Assembly (NCBI GenBank): GCA_033060915.1
Contig: CM065389.1
Span: forward strand, 19,585,501-19,649,500
From: Euryodendron excelsum
Lineage: Eukaryota; Streptophyta; Magnoliopsida; Ericales; Pentaphylacaceae
Length of the DNA stretch: 64,000 nt
Direction: 5' to 3'
The translations under genes were made by a program, and so were the position numbers. The notes beneath the pieces were generated by a model that made no database searches, was not told the DNA's origin, and was given only the letters and a program-made list of their open reading frames with translations. How positions within the stretch are numbered: the first letter of the stretch is position 1; each line of letters starts with the position of its first letter. Shown one piece after another: positions 46,601 to 57,121 of this stretch.

Positions 46601-47235
46601 ACAGTATACAGGGCTCAACTTTTTTTCCCGGCCTTCTGCACATCATGACTATGCCTACCTTATGTTCTGACCTGTTGACCCTTAAATAACTTATATTTAG
46701 GCTATTCGGAGACAAGAAAACCCATGGCTATGCTGAGGCTCCCTCTATGGCTTTCCAACTATCTCCTACATGAAATAAAGAGTGCAGTTGGAGATACCTT
46801 CTTAGTGAGCACACTTAGTACAAGAAAACAACAATGGGCCATGGTTTGTTTGAGCTTTAGCAAAAAACTTACTTATCTATTATTTTATATAAGTCAATTA
46901 ACTAGTACAGCGTGTTCTTAAATGTTACAGAACCAACAATGGGCCATGGTTTGTTTGAGCTTTAGCAAAAAACTTACTTATCTATTATTTTATATAAGTC
47001 AATTAACTAGTACAGCGTGTTCTTAAATGTTACAAAAGTGGTTCTGTATAATCAAATTTCTTTTTCTTTGTCAAAGACAACTATTGCTCTAAATGCTTAG
47101 TACTTTTGTGTTGGTACCTGTTCTAAATACTAATACTTGCCCATGACAACATTGGAATGCAGGTCAGTTTTTGGTCAGGCTCAAACAAATGCTTCCTCAA
47201 CATCAAATCAGAAGAGAAAAACTCCAGAGACATAG
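29952..47235 (+). CDS. TFB4: TFIIH core subunit TFB4 (p34/GTF2H3 family)
   Basis: Eleven exons: 29952-29982, 30114-30211, 30296-30548, 30636-30682, 32012-32049, 32130-32175, 39976-40029, 40116-40184, 41195-41271, 43935-44030, 47163-47235. All introns are GT-AG and the 882-nt frame is uninterrupted, giving 293 aa, near the roughly 300 aa of Arabidopsis TFB4. The N-terminal two-thirds is the von Willebrand A-like Tfb4 fold (start of strand 1: [17 protein letters not shown]). The C-terminus has a Cys-rich zinc-binding module with Cys at about 239, 241, 252, 255, 260, 266 and 269, then a basic tail (NQKRKTPET). In eukaryotes this subunit pairs with p44/SSL1 in core TFIIH, acting in RNA polymerase II initiation and nucleotide excision repair; the role here follows from family membership. 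The gene spans 17.3 kb because of long introns: intron 6 is 7.8 kb, intron 9 is 2.7 kb and intron 10 is 3.1 kb, all with transposon sequence. Splice sites are intact, so the gene looks functional. Confidence 0.94.
30830..31420. mobile_element. Possible transposon fragment in TFB4 intron 4
   Basis: It opens with a hairpin-forming GACACACGCAATGCGTGTGC (30841-30860; 8-bp arms with a 1-nt spacer) and ends near TGTATTAGAATAGATAGG. Such CACGC/GCGTG starts followed by AT-rich sequence recur in dispersed plant repeats. No target-site duplication was found. Confidence 0.3.
32690..33540 (-). mobile_element. LTR-like sequence in TFB4 intron 6 (uncertain)
   Basis: The minus strand carries a TATA-like box (CCTATAAATAGATC, complement of about 32911-32924) followed downstream by CT-rich leader (GA tract at 32823-32838 on the + strand), an arrangement typical of plant LTR promoters. 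Ends and duplications could not be fixed. Confidence 0.3.
35398..36433 (-). repeat. LTR copy 1 (3' LTR by element orientation)
   Basis: TGTTACGGG...CCCGTGACA; direct match to 38223-39252. It contains a minus-strand open frame at 36424-36155 (89 aa) with [20 protein letters not shown], part of which is kept in the other LTR. Confidence 0.9.
38210..38220 (-). other. Primer binding site of the LARD-type element
   Basis: The minus strand reads TGGTATCAGAC two bases inside the LTR. The first ten bases equal the initiator-Met-tRNA primer site used by many plant LTR elements. Confidence 0.75.
38223..39252 (-). repeat. LTR copy 2 (5' LTR by element orientation)
   Basis: Direct match to 35398-36433 with scattered substitutions. 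The equivalent minus-strand frame at 39153-38878 (91 aa) has [20 protein letters not shown]. It is followed on the minus strand by the primer binding site. Confidence 0.9.
40638..40663 (+). repeat. Poly-T tract (26 T) in TFB4 intron 8
   Basis: An uninterrupted T homopolymer. Its length may be uncertain in the assembly. Frames across it on either strand (Phe or Lys runs) are artefacts. Confidence 0.9.
41740..42150. other. CA/CCA/TCA-rich low-complexity region in TFB4 intron 9
   Basis: Imperfect ACC, CAC and ATC repeats give overlapping open frames on both strands (41776-41958, 41814-42074, 41873-42088) with His/Pro/Ser-rich products. This is low-complexity intron sequence, not a gene. Confidence 0.6.
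42420..43365 (+). mobile_element. Diverged LTR in TFB4 intron 9, same family as the 34.7-kb solo LTR
   Basis: A TATA-like box (CTTATATAAAGGG, near 43169), a (CT) leader tract at 43221-43255 and a downstream CTCTGACTGGTTTGGC match, in opposite orientation, the minus-strand order of the solo LTR at 34733-39460 (its CTCTGATTGGTTTAGC). Upstream segments such as GGGACTGGTGGGTTAGAGGC versus GGGACTTGTGGTTTGGAGGC also match. It ends near CCACCTACCA. The start is uncertain. Confidence 0.5.
43221..43255 (+). repeat. (CT)n microsatellite
   Basis: About 35 bp of CT repeat inside the LTR-like sequence of intron 9, downstream of its TATA box. Confidence 0.95.
43627..43681 (+). repeat. (CT)27 microsatellite
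   Basis: About 55 bp of uninterrupted CT in TFB4 intron 9, some 250 bp upstream of exon 10. It produces an Arg-Glu repeat frame on the minus strand that is not a gene. Confidence 0.95.
44880..45540 (-). mobile_element. LTR-like sequence in TFB4 intron 10 (uncertain)
   Basis: The minus strand shows TTCTATATAAGAGGCCC (complement of about 45107-45123) followed by a CT tract (GAGAGAGA near 45023 on the + strand), the same promoter-leader arrangement as the LTRs in introns 6 and 9. No ends or target duplication were found. Confidence 0.3.
46829..47035 (+). repeat. 105-bp tandem duplication in TFB4 intron 10
   Basis: The segment starting CAACAATGGGCCATGGTTTG at 46829 is repeated at 46934 with a period of 105 bp and, as far as I can read, no differences until the second copy ends near 47034. 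It lies 130 bp upstream of exon 11. The absence of mismatches implies a recent event. Confidence 0.92.
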
Positions 47236-49090
47236 TCATACCCTCCTAAAAGTGTGTGGATGACTAACGAATTAAGTTTTGGTGCTTTCATTCTCTGTGG
47301 TTCAATATATAAAGCTGTCACAGAAGTGGCTTGTCTGGTTTGAATTTTCCAATATTAGTTCTATGCACTTTATAACAGCGGCTTGCTTGGAAAAAACAGA
47401 ACCTGCTGTCTGCTGAACATGAAATGGGTTTTTGCAGAAATTGTGCCAGATGAGTAGAGAGGATCATGGTTGGTTTGTTTTCCAACATGACATGTAATTT
47501 TGCTGATTAAGATAGCCTTGATGCGGTTCCAGCCTGGACAGTATCAATCTGATTGGTTAATTATCTCACATATCCGGAGTCCTTTCTGACCTGTTTCATC
47601 ACATCTGCGACTTCTGGTATCAATGTTTGTGACGTGCTGAAGCAGAACACTGTATCATCAACAGGTGCTTGAAGATAGATGATGACTATGTGATCTCAGT
47701 GATACTTTGTTGGATGGCATTTTATGATACTGTTTTTAGTGATGACCAACTAAAGGCCCATGCTTTCGCTTCTGTTTTCACTAATCAATCGGAGGTTATT
47801 TTATAATGAAAAAGATTTAATAACAGATATACTTGGTCGTACTGGTCCCAGTAGTCCTGGATTAATCCTCTTTAAGTTTTGATCATTGCAACTTTGGTCT
47901 CATTTCTGGTGTATTTAGGTTCATGTGAACATCTTTGAGGCTGTAGAATGTTTTACTACTTTTGGCATTCAGACCCTTTTTTTTTTTTTTTTCCCTGCTT
48001 TCTATTGTGGGTGTGGGTGTTTTGGACTAGCTCTGGAAGAACTAAAATCGGTGTGCATAGCAGTGCACGTGGGACAAGTGTGTAAGATTTTATTTATTTA
48101 TTTTTATGGTAAAAGTGCGAAAATTTAAACACTGCAATTTTGTACCTAGATGAAATGTTTGCTTACAAAATCATAGACCCCCTAGATTGGCATAACGGGT
48201 GGTCCTGCAATCCCTTAAAACAATTTGAAGAGTAATCTAATGACAGGGCAAGATTGGTGCGGCTGTAAGCAAGTTCTTTATCAATTGGTAATGCTGTCTT
48301 GTCTCTGTAATGTAACCGTTGTCACAACTGTAAATTGTTCCTACTTCTGTTGTTGATGCACAGGCAAACAAATCAAGCAGCATGATGGAAAATGCAACCG
48401 GGCCAACGAGAAATATATTCTGCTGTATTAAGCTTCCCAGAATTGCGATTTCAAATTTCAAATGATCAGATTAACCAAAACGAAAAAGCTCCACAATGCA
48501 TAGTGATTCCAAATTTCAAATGCACTATTGGGAACATTATTAGATAAAAAGATGAGCAATAAATGCGAAATCAGAATAAGACGTGCTTGAGCAGGCATGT
48601 GGCTTCCAAAAGATCATAAGTCTCAGCATGAACTGAAGAACATTGTTTCTACCTCAGAATAATTTATACATACATACGTACATATAGGGATTTAATGCAG
48701 AATAACCAGAGACGGGCTCACATATACCATTCTTGAGCAGCTGAACATAGCTCTTTCTTTTCTTTTCCTTTTATCTTCAGTGCTATAGTTGCTACCATTA
48801 CGTTGCAGCACAGGTTTAGACAACCATGTGAGTTGTCATTCTTACTTACTGTCAACAATCATATCTTTGAAATCAAATAATGCAGTTATAACTTAAGATA
48901 GTCGGGACAGCAATAAAAAGAATTGTGCAAATTGCTTAGATACAACACCAATGTAATTTACAATATTTACACGTTAACACAGACTTGGGTCGAAGGGAGT
49001 AATGATAAAGTTTCATTGGTCTGTACAAGCAAAGCCGCAATGATTTACGTGGTTTAGCCACATTCATAAAGCTAGAAACGACAAGCATCT
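47236..49090. other. Convergent 3' region between TFB4 and the minus-strand gene
   Basis: Holds the 3'UTR of TFB4 and, at the other end, the 3'UTR of the minus-strand gene. A poly-T run of about 16 lies at 47977-47992. No further gene is supported. Confidence 0.5.
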
Positions 49091-52000
49091 TCAGAGAGCC
49101 TTCAGAACAACTTTGCTGGTTGAATGAACCCCCACTGCAGCAAGTTTCAGTATTGCTCGAGAATTGTACAACCTGCAAAAAGTGTAGAAGAGCATAAAAT
49201 CAAGCAGATTATTTCTTGTTACATGAAGCTTCTAGTTTCTCCGAGTATCATAGCTATAAATAATGCGCATGTAAGTACAAAATTCCATTTTTTGGAACCA
49301 GGCAACCCATGGCCGTCATCGGAGTTCATATTTCAGATTCCCAGACCAGATTTCAACCATGTGATCATTGAAGGCCAAAAATTCCAAAGATTTGCATGGT
49401 ATAGGAGACATTAAAATTCATAAGAGCTCAAATTGATCACAACTCAAAACCTCAGAAAAAAATGGGGAAATAGCATGGTTTCAACCCCTTATGCAAATGG
49501 AGCCTGTCACCCGGACCCACAGGTCTTTTTGGGGGGGGGGGGGGGGGGGGGGGGGAGGGGGCCCAATGTTTTGAAAATCTCCTATATACCGTATAGAATT
49601 TTGGATACAATATAGTGTATTGGCCCCCCCAAAATTTTTAAATTTCCATTCAACCTTGTAGATATTTAGAATACTATGTAATGTATTGATCTCCCAAAAA
49701 TAAAAATAAAAAATTGTTAAGCCTCCCTTCAACCAAAAAAAAAAAATTATTCGCCCCCCTCAACCGAAATCCTGCATCCGCCATTGTTCACCACGATTCT
49801 TCCAATGCTGTTTAGCCTTTGATAGTGTTCTCTACCCTTTTTAATTACTTTGATAAATAAGTCTTTTACTTAGTCTGTGTTTGAATCAAGGATTTGGTAA
49901 TGAAAAAAAAACAGAAAAGGAAAAGGAAAATGTGAGGGGAAAAAAACAAAAATACTTTCATTGTTCTCTTTTTCCTCAACTTTTCCTTTTCTTTTGTTTT
50001 TCCTTTGATAAATCCGGATTCCAAATACAACATTAATATTATTTCTTTTTTGGGGCGAGGGGGGATTTCCTTTCATGCACACTTTTTTATTCTATATTTT
50101 TCTCTAGTAAGGCATAGATAAGCTACAACCCTGATGCAAGAAATGAGCTTCCATAATTTGCAGGGGGCTACTTAAGCTCAAAGTACATCTGGACGGATGA
50201 CATTATACAGCTCTGACAAATTTATCTTTTGAGAAATCCAGTTAGTCCCAACAATACATTAAGTTCACTTTAGTGTTGATGCACAGTGTATTCCGAAAAC
50301 TGATTCATGTTTTTAAGTATCGTTTAAAATACACCACCTTTGAAATCAAGGATGGTAGAAGTAAACAATCTTCCGAAAGTGATGTCGTTACTGTTGGGTC
50401 TGTATTTAACTCCATTTGGCCTTGAGGGCCACAGGAAATTGAAGGAAGAGATCCAAGAGCATGCAAAGAATAATTAGAAGTTTGCTAATAACTCACCCTG
50501 CCAGAGCAAGTCCACAGGTGGATAGGCTATAAAACATCATCCCAGCATGCCAAACATTCAACATCTTCTCCAACTTGTTCATGCCACCCAATGCTTTATT
50601 CAGAGCTGCATGTTCAAATTCATATTATGGAATCACCAGTCACCACTACCTTCAAGTAACACAATTATGTTCCTCAATCTTCTGAGGCAACATCATATGG
50701 GCGACATCCAAAGCCAGATAACTAATTAACCATCCAATCAACATAGGAAAAAGAGCAAAGAATGAATCAAAGCTAACCCCAAGAAAATCAAGAAAAGTTG
50801 AAATTCCCATCAGATTTGAGGAAAAAAGAACCTTCCCAAGGATCGAAGGTCTTAAACCCAAGAAGATCGAGAAAAATGGTTCAAATGCCTCAAATTTCAT
50901 CAGAGGAAAAAGAACGATACGCGCATCGAATGACTCAGGCACAAAAGCACTTATTATGTCTCTGAAATATTTAAAGAAATGGTTTGATTATCAAATATGG
51001 CTAGTGTATTACTTGCATTAAAACATTCATTTCCTAAAGCAGCATCTTGATACATTTCCTGTCACTGATGAATTTCAAAATCTAACCACATGCTGCAATT
51101 TGCAAGCATTTACTTTGACGTTTTGGTAACATGGGTTTTACCCCCTTTGGCATAATTGTACAGAGTTCAGTTCTGGTTCATTTGCTCATTCTTATATCCA
51201 TTAACTACCTGATGCATATCTAGTGTCTTATTATGTAACAAAACACTAGCACAGGAGTAACTTGTTTGCAACAGACTTGTTTGCAGGTAGGTTGTATACC
51301 AGGAGAAAAGGATTAATTCAGTCAGAGTTAGATTTTACAAAGAAAAGGGAGACATGAAATAGAATAAAATTCCTGAATCATTTTCCTTGCTAATGAATTC
51401 TAGTTAGATTCTAGTCCAAATACTGAACCCAACAAGCATTTGTCATAAGAAGCACGATACGGACACGAGTACGGATACGGACAAAGGACACGGCATTTTC
51501 AAAAAAATGAAGATAGGGATACGGTAAAAAAAATATTTTTATATATTTTTAGTTGCTATTTGTAGGAATGTAAAATCCATAAATCATGAAAAATAATATG
51601 AAAACGGCTAAAAAAGTTCACAATTATAATACAACAACTAACAAGTTAAGGATTTTAAGTATTGGATGTTGGTATTTTATGTTTTGGTGTTTTAAAGTTT
51701 TGAAATTTATAAATTCGATTCTATCTAATATTTTTAATAATAATATTTCAACCTCGCCGTGTCCAAGTAAGGGACACGCGTGTCCCCGATGTGTCTATGA
51801 CGTGTCCACTAAAAAATATATTAATAATAATATTGGATATGCCAATTGGCGTGTTTGGGAAGCATACGGCACCTTAAACGAAGTGTTCGTACTTCCTAGG
51901 ACACAACAATCAGGTATGCTCCAAGGCATAATGAACATCAATTCTCATGTTAATGAATTGAAAACAAGATAAACCACAAAATTCCTTAACAAACACCCCT

Positions 52001-55000
52001 CCCCCAAACCGGGGAAAAAAAAAAAAACAACTTGCATGCACATGGGGAGAAAAGGAACAAAGAACACAATAAATAGAAAGAAGAAAAAGTAACAAAATCA
52101 AGACAAAGGTCATAACCTAAAAACTACCACAATATCCACTACCGTGGATGGAAAATAATCAACTTGCAATTTTATTCTTCAAAAGATACTCAAACAATGA
52201 CAGTAAAATCCTGGTGCCATACTTTCTTTTTATATTTATGTGTTTTGTTTTATAAAAATTAAAAAAAAAAATTGCATCACAGGTGATGATGGCAGTCAAC
52301 CAGTTAGGTGACTTACTATGAAGTCCTAGGACATAAACTTTTAATTGCCAATGAACATTCTACTCTTATGCTAATTCCTTCAATTTAGAATCATCGACCA
52401 TACGACATATCTTAAAGTACTTTTTAACTACATCTAGGCTGAGGATCCACTTGGCATAACATGAAGTTAATTGGTTAGGGACATTTCCAATGGTTTTGCA
52501 ATTGGAATACAATATAGGACTTACCATGTCCCTAATTGGGCCTATCAGTTATCCAAATCCGGTCAGTTTGAGATTCCAATTGTTGAAGATGTCAAAAGAA
52601 TAGCAGTTCCTTAAACCAAATGGTGGTATTCTATGCTACCTAGACTCGGGTATGGGTGTCGGGTGCGGGTACACGTCCAAGTATCGGATTCATCAAATTC
52701 TCATGTCCAAGGACATTCGGACACGGCTGAATTTCACATTTTTTAAATACTTCTTTTGCCTTTTTAAGGTAAAATTGTATTTACAAATTAAAATATAGTA
52801 TTTCATGCATAAAATATAAGTCTTATGCTTAGTTCTATAGTAAACTAAATTTCTTATACAAATTTGTTAAATGCATGTCCAACCAACCATATTGGACACA
52901 TATCCCATATCCTTATCCGAGTGTCGAGTATCCGACACAGGTATTTCACAAATTTATAAGTCCCGGTAGCATAGGTGGTCTTAACGATTATTGATTCTCT
53001 CGTTTTCCTATTGCCTCCCTAAATTGGTCCAAGGGGGTTGTTAGCAAAATAATAATCCACTTCTCTTTAGACCAACCTTCTAATGTGCTTCTTGAGATCA
53101 TTAACACTCTTCCAGGCAAGGAAATTAGCGCCTCTTCTTTCCTAAGTTACAAATTTCGAGCACACTGGTCTTCCTCTAAGTAGAGATTTGACTGGCCACT
53201 GGGGCATTACTTAAAACTGAAATTTCCCTTTTTTCCCCCTCTTCCTCTAATACTTAAACTGGAATTGCTAAGCCAAAGTAAGCTTCCTTTGGCACCTTTT
53301 CTTTGACCTTGATCATTTTATTTTCCTCTTCAGGAAATCTTTTTCTATCCTTCTCTTTTATGCAAACAAGGTTTCACTCCATGTGCGAAGGGACGCAGAT
53401 TACATTTTCTAGAACACTTAAGTTTCAAGTTATGGAGACTTTTAAAATCGCCGAGCAATCTTATGGCATAGAGTCATTTAACATGCAAGAAATTACAAGA
53501 ATTTTAAAGACAAACTCTAGCTAGGGGCATAACAATGATCACATCAGGATAATGCCATTGCTGGGGCATTAACACACATAACTTAAAAAGATAACTCTTG
53601 TCAGTACAAGGGAAAAATAGAGCACTGCATTCACCTCCTCTTCCACCCATAGAGCCTTTACCATCTTTTGAACCTCTGTAACAGTTCCTTGCATCATGAT
53701 TCTGATCCAATTGGGACCATAGATCATGTATGAGAACTGCATGCAATCAATTATCTTCACATTATCGCGCACATTCTTGCCTCCAAATGGTTTAAGGAAG
53801 CTAGCTTGGAGAAGTTTAAACTTGACCTCAAAAGAGGCAACTCAGCAAATGTAATGTTTTGGGCTAGACATGTGCTCCATGTCATTGGTGGACTTCCACG
53901 TAATTATAGATGTCAATCATCTCACTACATGGGGTTTCTACTTCTCAAAGATCCCTAGATCCTCAAAATCATGACATCATAAGAGAGAGACAAATTAAAA
54001 GGGGTAGATCCATTCTAACATGATTTCCCTCACTTAGACGATTCCCCCTTTGCCACTTTCTTTGCTATTTCTGCATGTTATTTTCTTCTCTTAATTCCAT
54101 CTTTGAGGGAGACCTCCTTAATTGCCTTTCATCATCTTTCACCAGTTCCATTTGTCCCAATAAATCTTCTCAAGAAAATTCCGTTTTGACCCAAATACTA
54201 AGAAAAAATACTGGTTTCATCTCAGACCAAGAGACAAAGAAGAAATCACACTGTGAGGTTATTAACAAGAAAACCTATAAAATTTTATGCTATATCACTA
54301 AGATCAAATGAAAAAATAAAAACATAAAATCTTACAAGGAAGAGTTCTCATAATAATGATACAATTGAGGAAATAAACCAGTGAGGTTATTATCAATTAA
54401 AATTATGATATAGCACTAAGATTAATTGAAAAAATAAAAAATGTAAAATTTTTTACGAGTTCTCAAAATAATAGTAGTACCGATGATTTTTTTCCAATGT
54501 CAAATCTTAAGAAATTCAATTTATATCTGTAAAAGAGAGTCACAAAAGATTACCAAAATAAACAAAGGGCACTGACATTCTAACCATTAGACAAGTCTCA
54601 TTGATATTACATTGTCCTAAGAACTACAATGCAATGAAAACATATCACTGAGAGATCAAGAGTTTCACATAATTTCAACATTGTGCAATTGCCTACAGGC
54701 CCTACACTTCAATAAAAGAGTGGAAACGAATGTAGAGAGCAAGTAGTATTTTTTAAGATTGGGAAATACCATCTGATATTTGTGATGTTTTACCAAATAT
54801 GGTACATATCCCACCACAAAAATCATTGAAGCTGAAAAATTGAAATATAACAATACAAAAGCGAACTTACTTTTCTGCAAGTCCTCAGGTTTCAGGGTCT
54901 GCAAGTTCAGGGAACCAAAACAAAGTTAGATGCAAGATATTTCATTCCACAAATGAAACAAAAGCAAAATATTCTGGTTGTCATATACCAGAGCTTTTGG

Positions 55001-56180
55001 ATTTGAGAGAATGCATCTAGCCATAAAGTTGGCAACCCCATCCACCACTTGTTCCTCGCCAACAACTAAATAATTTTCATAATCAATTCCACTTTGTTCT
55101 TCAACATCACTTGGAACCATTTCATCAGTGACCCAAACCCACCAACTAGGTTCTTCAAGGTCAACATTGATTAGTACTTCAGCTGACTGTAAATCGGCTC
55201 CTAAGGAAGAACCAGATCAAGTAACCAGCAATTAACAAATTAAGCAACTACAAAGACAATTCAAAAAATGGCATTAATATTATAACGATGAAAAACAAAA
55301 ATAACCTAATGCCTTCTTGAATTGAAATTTGTCACCTCTTCCATGAATAGATTCATCATGGAGGGATTTAAGCTGAGTCAAGAACTTCTCAGAATCCACA
55401 GTGGCCACAAGACGATCATGCAGCTGCAAGTGGTAAACAAACATGAGTAAAGAAATTTAGCTCCATTTCACATAAAAATCAGTAACACATCAAAACCATA
55501 ATTCCCTGAATAATTCAACAGAAAAAGCTCTTTAAAAAAAAAAAGAGCCAGGAATAGTCAGAAAATACAAATACACAATGCAAACAACACGTCAATTATC
55601 AAAACAAGTCGCCAAAAAAAAAAAAAGTTCGGACTAAAATAGTGTTAAGTGTCTAGCAAACACGGCAACGGAAGACTACAAATATCCAACATAGACAACC
55701 ATAGAACAGAATCACGGCTGTGGATCGAGATGCGGCTGCGGGCATAATGAAGGCGGGTATCATGGATTGTCATCTATTTTATTTTTTATCATTAACAAAC
55801 ATTTCCATGATACAGTAGCAGATATATCGATCCATGTGCATGTTACAAGGATAGTAGCAATTGTTTTGTTACAAGAAAAATACTGCGTGGTGGCGAAATA
55901 TGAGAGCTGTGTGGTGGGCCAGCGATCATGAAGGTGTCAAGTGTGTGACTGCTCTAGAGCACAAGCTCTGTCCCATGATCGACAGCTTAGAAGGCAGCGA
56001 TGAAGAGCAACAGTTTGAGCAAGAACTGCTGGTGATGCAGAGTGATTGTTAACAGCTGTTAGGGACGCATTACAACACCGTAACAGACTATACATGTGTT
56101 TCATATCCCGTTGTTACAAGAAAGTGTGTAATGCACGCGTTTGTGGGTGTTACCGCTATGTAACAGCCATTATGTCACCA

Positions 56181-56211
<31 letters not shown>

Positions 56212-57121
56212 CTTCTTCTTCTTCTTCTTCTTCTTCTTCTCTCTGTCTCTCTGTCTCTCTGTCTCTCTCTCAACTATAGCAGCTGTAATAGTCCCTTGTC
56301 CATCTATAATGTCTTAGCAGCAATTGCAATACGAGATCAGCTGCTTAACTTATTCATCAATTTGATACTGTAACTCATTGAAGTTTAAATGCATATGCAT
56401 CATTATTAACTCTTTTCCTTTCAATTTTATTGCTTAGTTGTGTTGGCATTTGCATCGGGGTGATGTAAAAGTCAACTTTACCACCAACAAGCAATCCACT
56501 AAGCAAATAAAAATCCACAAGACAGTTCAATCGCTTATGCTTAGTGTGACAATCACATAACAATGTCATGATTTTGATGACCGCATAACAAATTTCTAAA
56601 ACATTATGCAAAGTTCAAATTTTTAAACAAAAATCTTATTCTTCCCAAGGGGTTATAAGACTTTGATCAATCATCTTGGACTCTTGGTATCGGTTAGGTT
56701 CATAAAACAAACCTAACAAAATAGATATATACACAGAATTAAATCAGACGTATATTATATATAAGTAGATAGAGAAACACATGATATTGAAGAATATAGC
56801 ACAAACTTCAGCTATCGTAACAAAATTAGAGGTGAATATGCGTACATCAGGAGGGCAATCTTGTAATATACAAGGAGATTCGGAGAGATTCTGAAGGAGT
56901 TTGAGGTTTTGTTCGAGCAAGTTCCTCAGACGGTGATTCTCAGATTTCAGTGACTCCAATTCGTCCTCCGTCGACGGGGTATGGTTGATCTCTTCGGAAG
57001 CCTCGTGCTCGTGGTGGTCGCGGTGGTGGTTGCGATGGTGGCAACATTCCACAGCGGTCCAAGCGACGTCCGCCACCTCCAATACCGTCTTCGCCACCTC
57101 TATCGGGCCGCGACCCACCAT
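49091..57121 (-). CDS. Unrecognised plant protein with coiled coil (274 aa)
   Basis: Six exons on the minus strand: 57121-56846, 55423-55306, 55200-54989, 54898-54871, 50605-50497, 49172-49091. All junctions are GT-AG and the joined 825-nt frame is open to a TGA at 49093-49091. The N-terminus (VGRGPIEVAKTVLEVADVAW) is followed by a His-rich patch (residues about 27-38). Then comes a leucine-rich coiled-coil segment (about 53-80, SLKSENHRLRNLLEQNLKLL). The middle part has LHDRLVATVDSEKFLTQLKS and an acidic/Trp stretch (EEPSWWVWVTDEMVPSD). The C-terminus carries GMMFYSLSTCGLALAG and ends KVVLKAL. I cannot assign a family or function. Intron 4 is 4.3 kb and contains a MITE. The gene is convergent with TFB4. 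Exon limits rest on frame continuity and splice consensus, which agree at every junction. Confidence 0.8.
49500..49795. mobile_element. Dispersed-repeat segment with a long G run
   Basis: Sits in the last intron of the minus-strand gene (49173-50496). It opens with a 25-G run at 49531-49555, followed by A and 5 G, and ends CCTGCATCCGCCATTG. C and G runs alternate with AT-rich sequence as in the transposon-like stretch at 2414-2774. Termini are undefined. Confidence 0.35.
49531..49561 (+). repeat. Poly-G tract
   Basis: Twenty-five G, one A, then five G. It could form a G-quadruplex and is also prone to assembly or sequencing length error. Confidence 0.85.
51450..51905. mobile_element. ACACGG/CGTGTCC-rich repeat with a perfect palindrome (uncertain)
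   Basis: Starts with ACGATACGGACACGAGTACG and includes a perfect 16-bp palindrome GGGACACGCGTGTCCC (51771-51786). Such GACACG-rich segments are a recurring plant dispersed repeat. I could not find matching inverted termini. It lies in intron 4 of the minus-strand gene. Confidence 0.35.
52631..52974. mobile_element. hAT-type MITE (344 bp) in intron 4 of the minus-strand gene
   Basis: The left end CTATGCTACCTAGACT and the reverse complement of the right end CTATGCTACCGGGACT match at 13 of 16 positions. Flanking 8-mers GTGGTATT (52623-52630) and GTGGTCTT (52975-52982) match at 7 of 8, the hallmark of hAT insertion. The interior has subterminal GTGTCGGGT/GACACG motifs and an AT-rich core. No coding capacity. 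Confidence 0.75.
56182..56240 (+). repeat. (CTT)n microsatellite
   Basis: About 19 CTT units followed by three CTCTCTGT-type units. It lies in intron 1 of the minus-strand gene and creates a poly-Ser frame on the + strand. Confidence 0.95.

Noticed and set aside
51450..51905. Complete MITE in the GACACG-rich segment
   Set aside because: The candidate ends (AGAAGCACGATACGG and GGGAAGCATACGG) are in direct, not inverted, orientation and flanks do not match.
56046..56279. Poly-serine protein on the + strand
   Set aside because: The frame comes from the (CTT)n microsatellite within an intron of the minus-strand gene.
55861..56280. Copia-type LTR start at TGTTAACAGCTGTTAGG (56047) after a short 63-aa frame
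   Set aside because: Suggestive TG start and pyrimidine leader, but no second LTR, primer site or target duplication was found.
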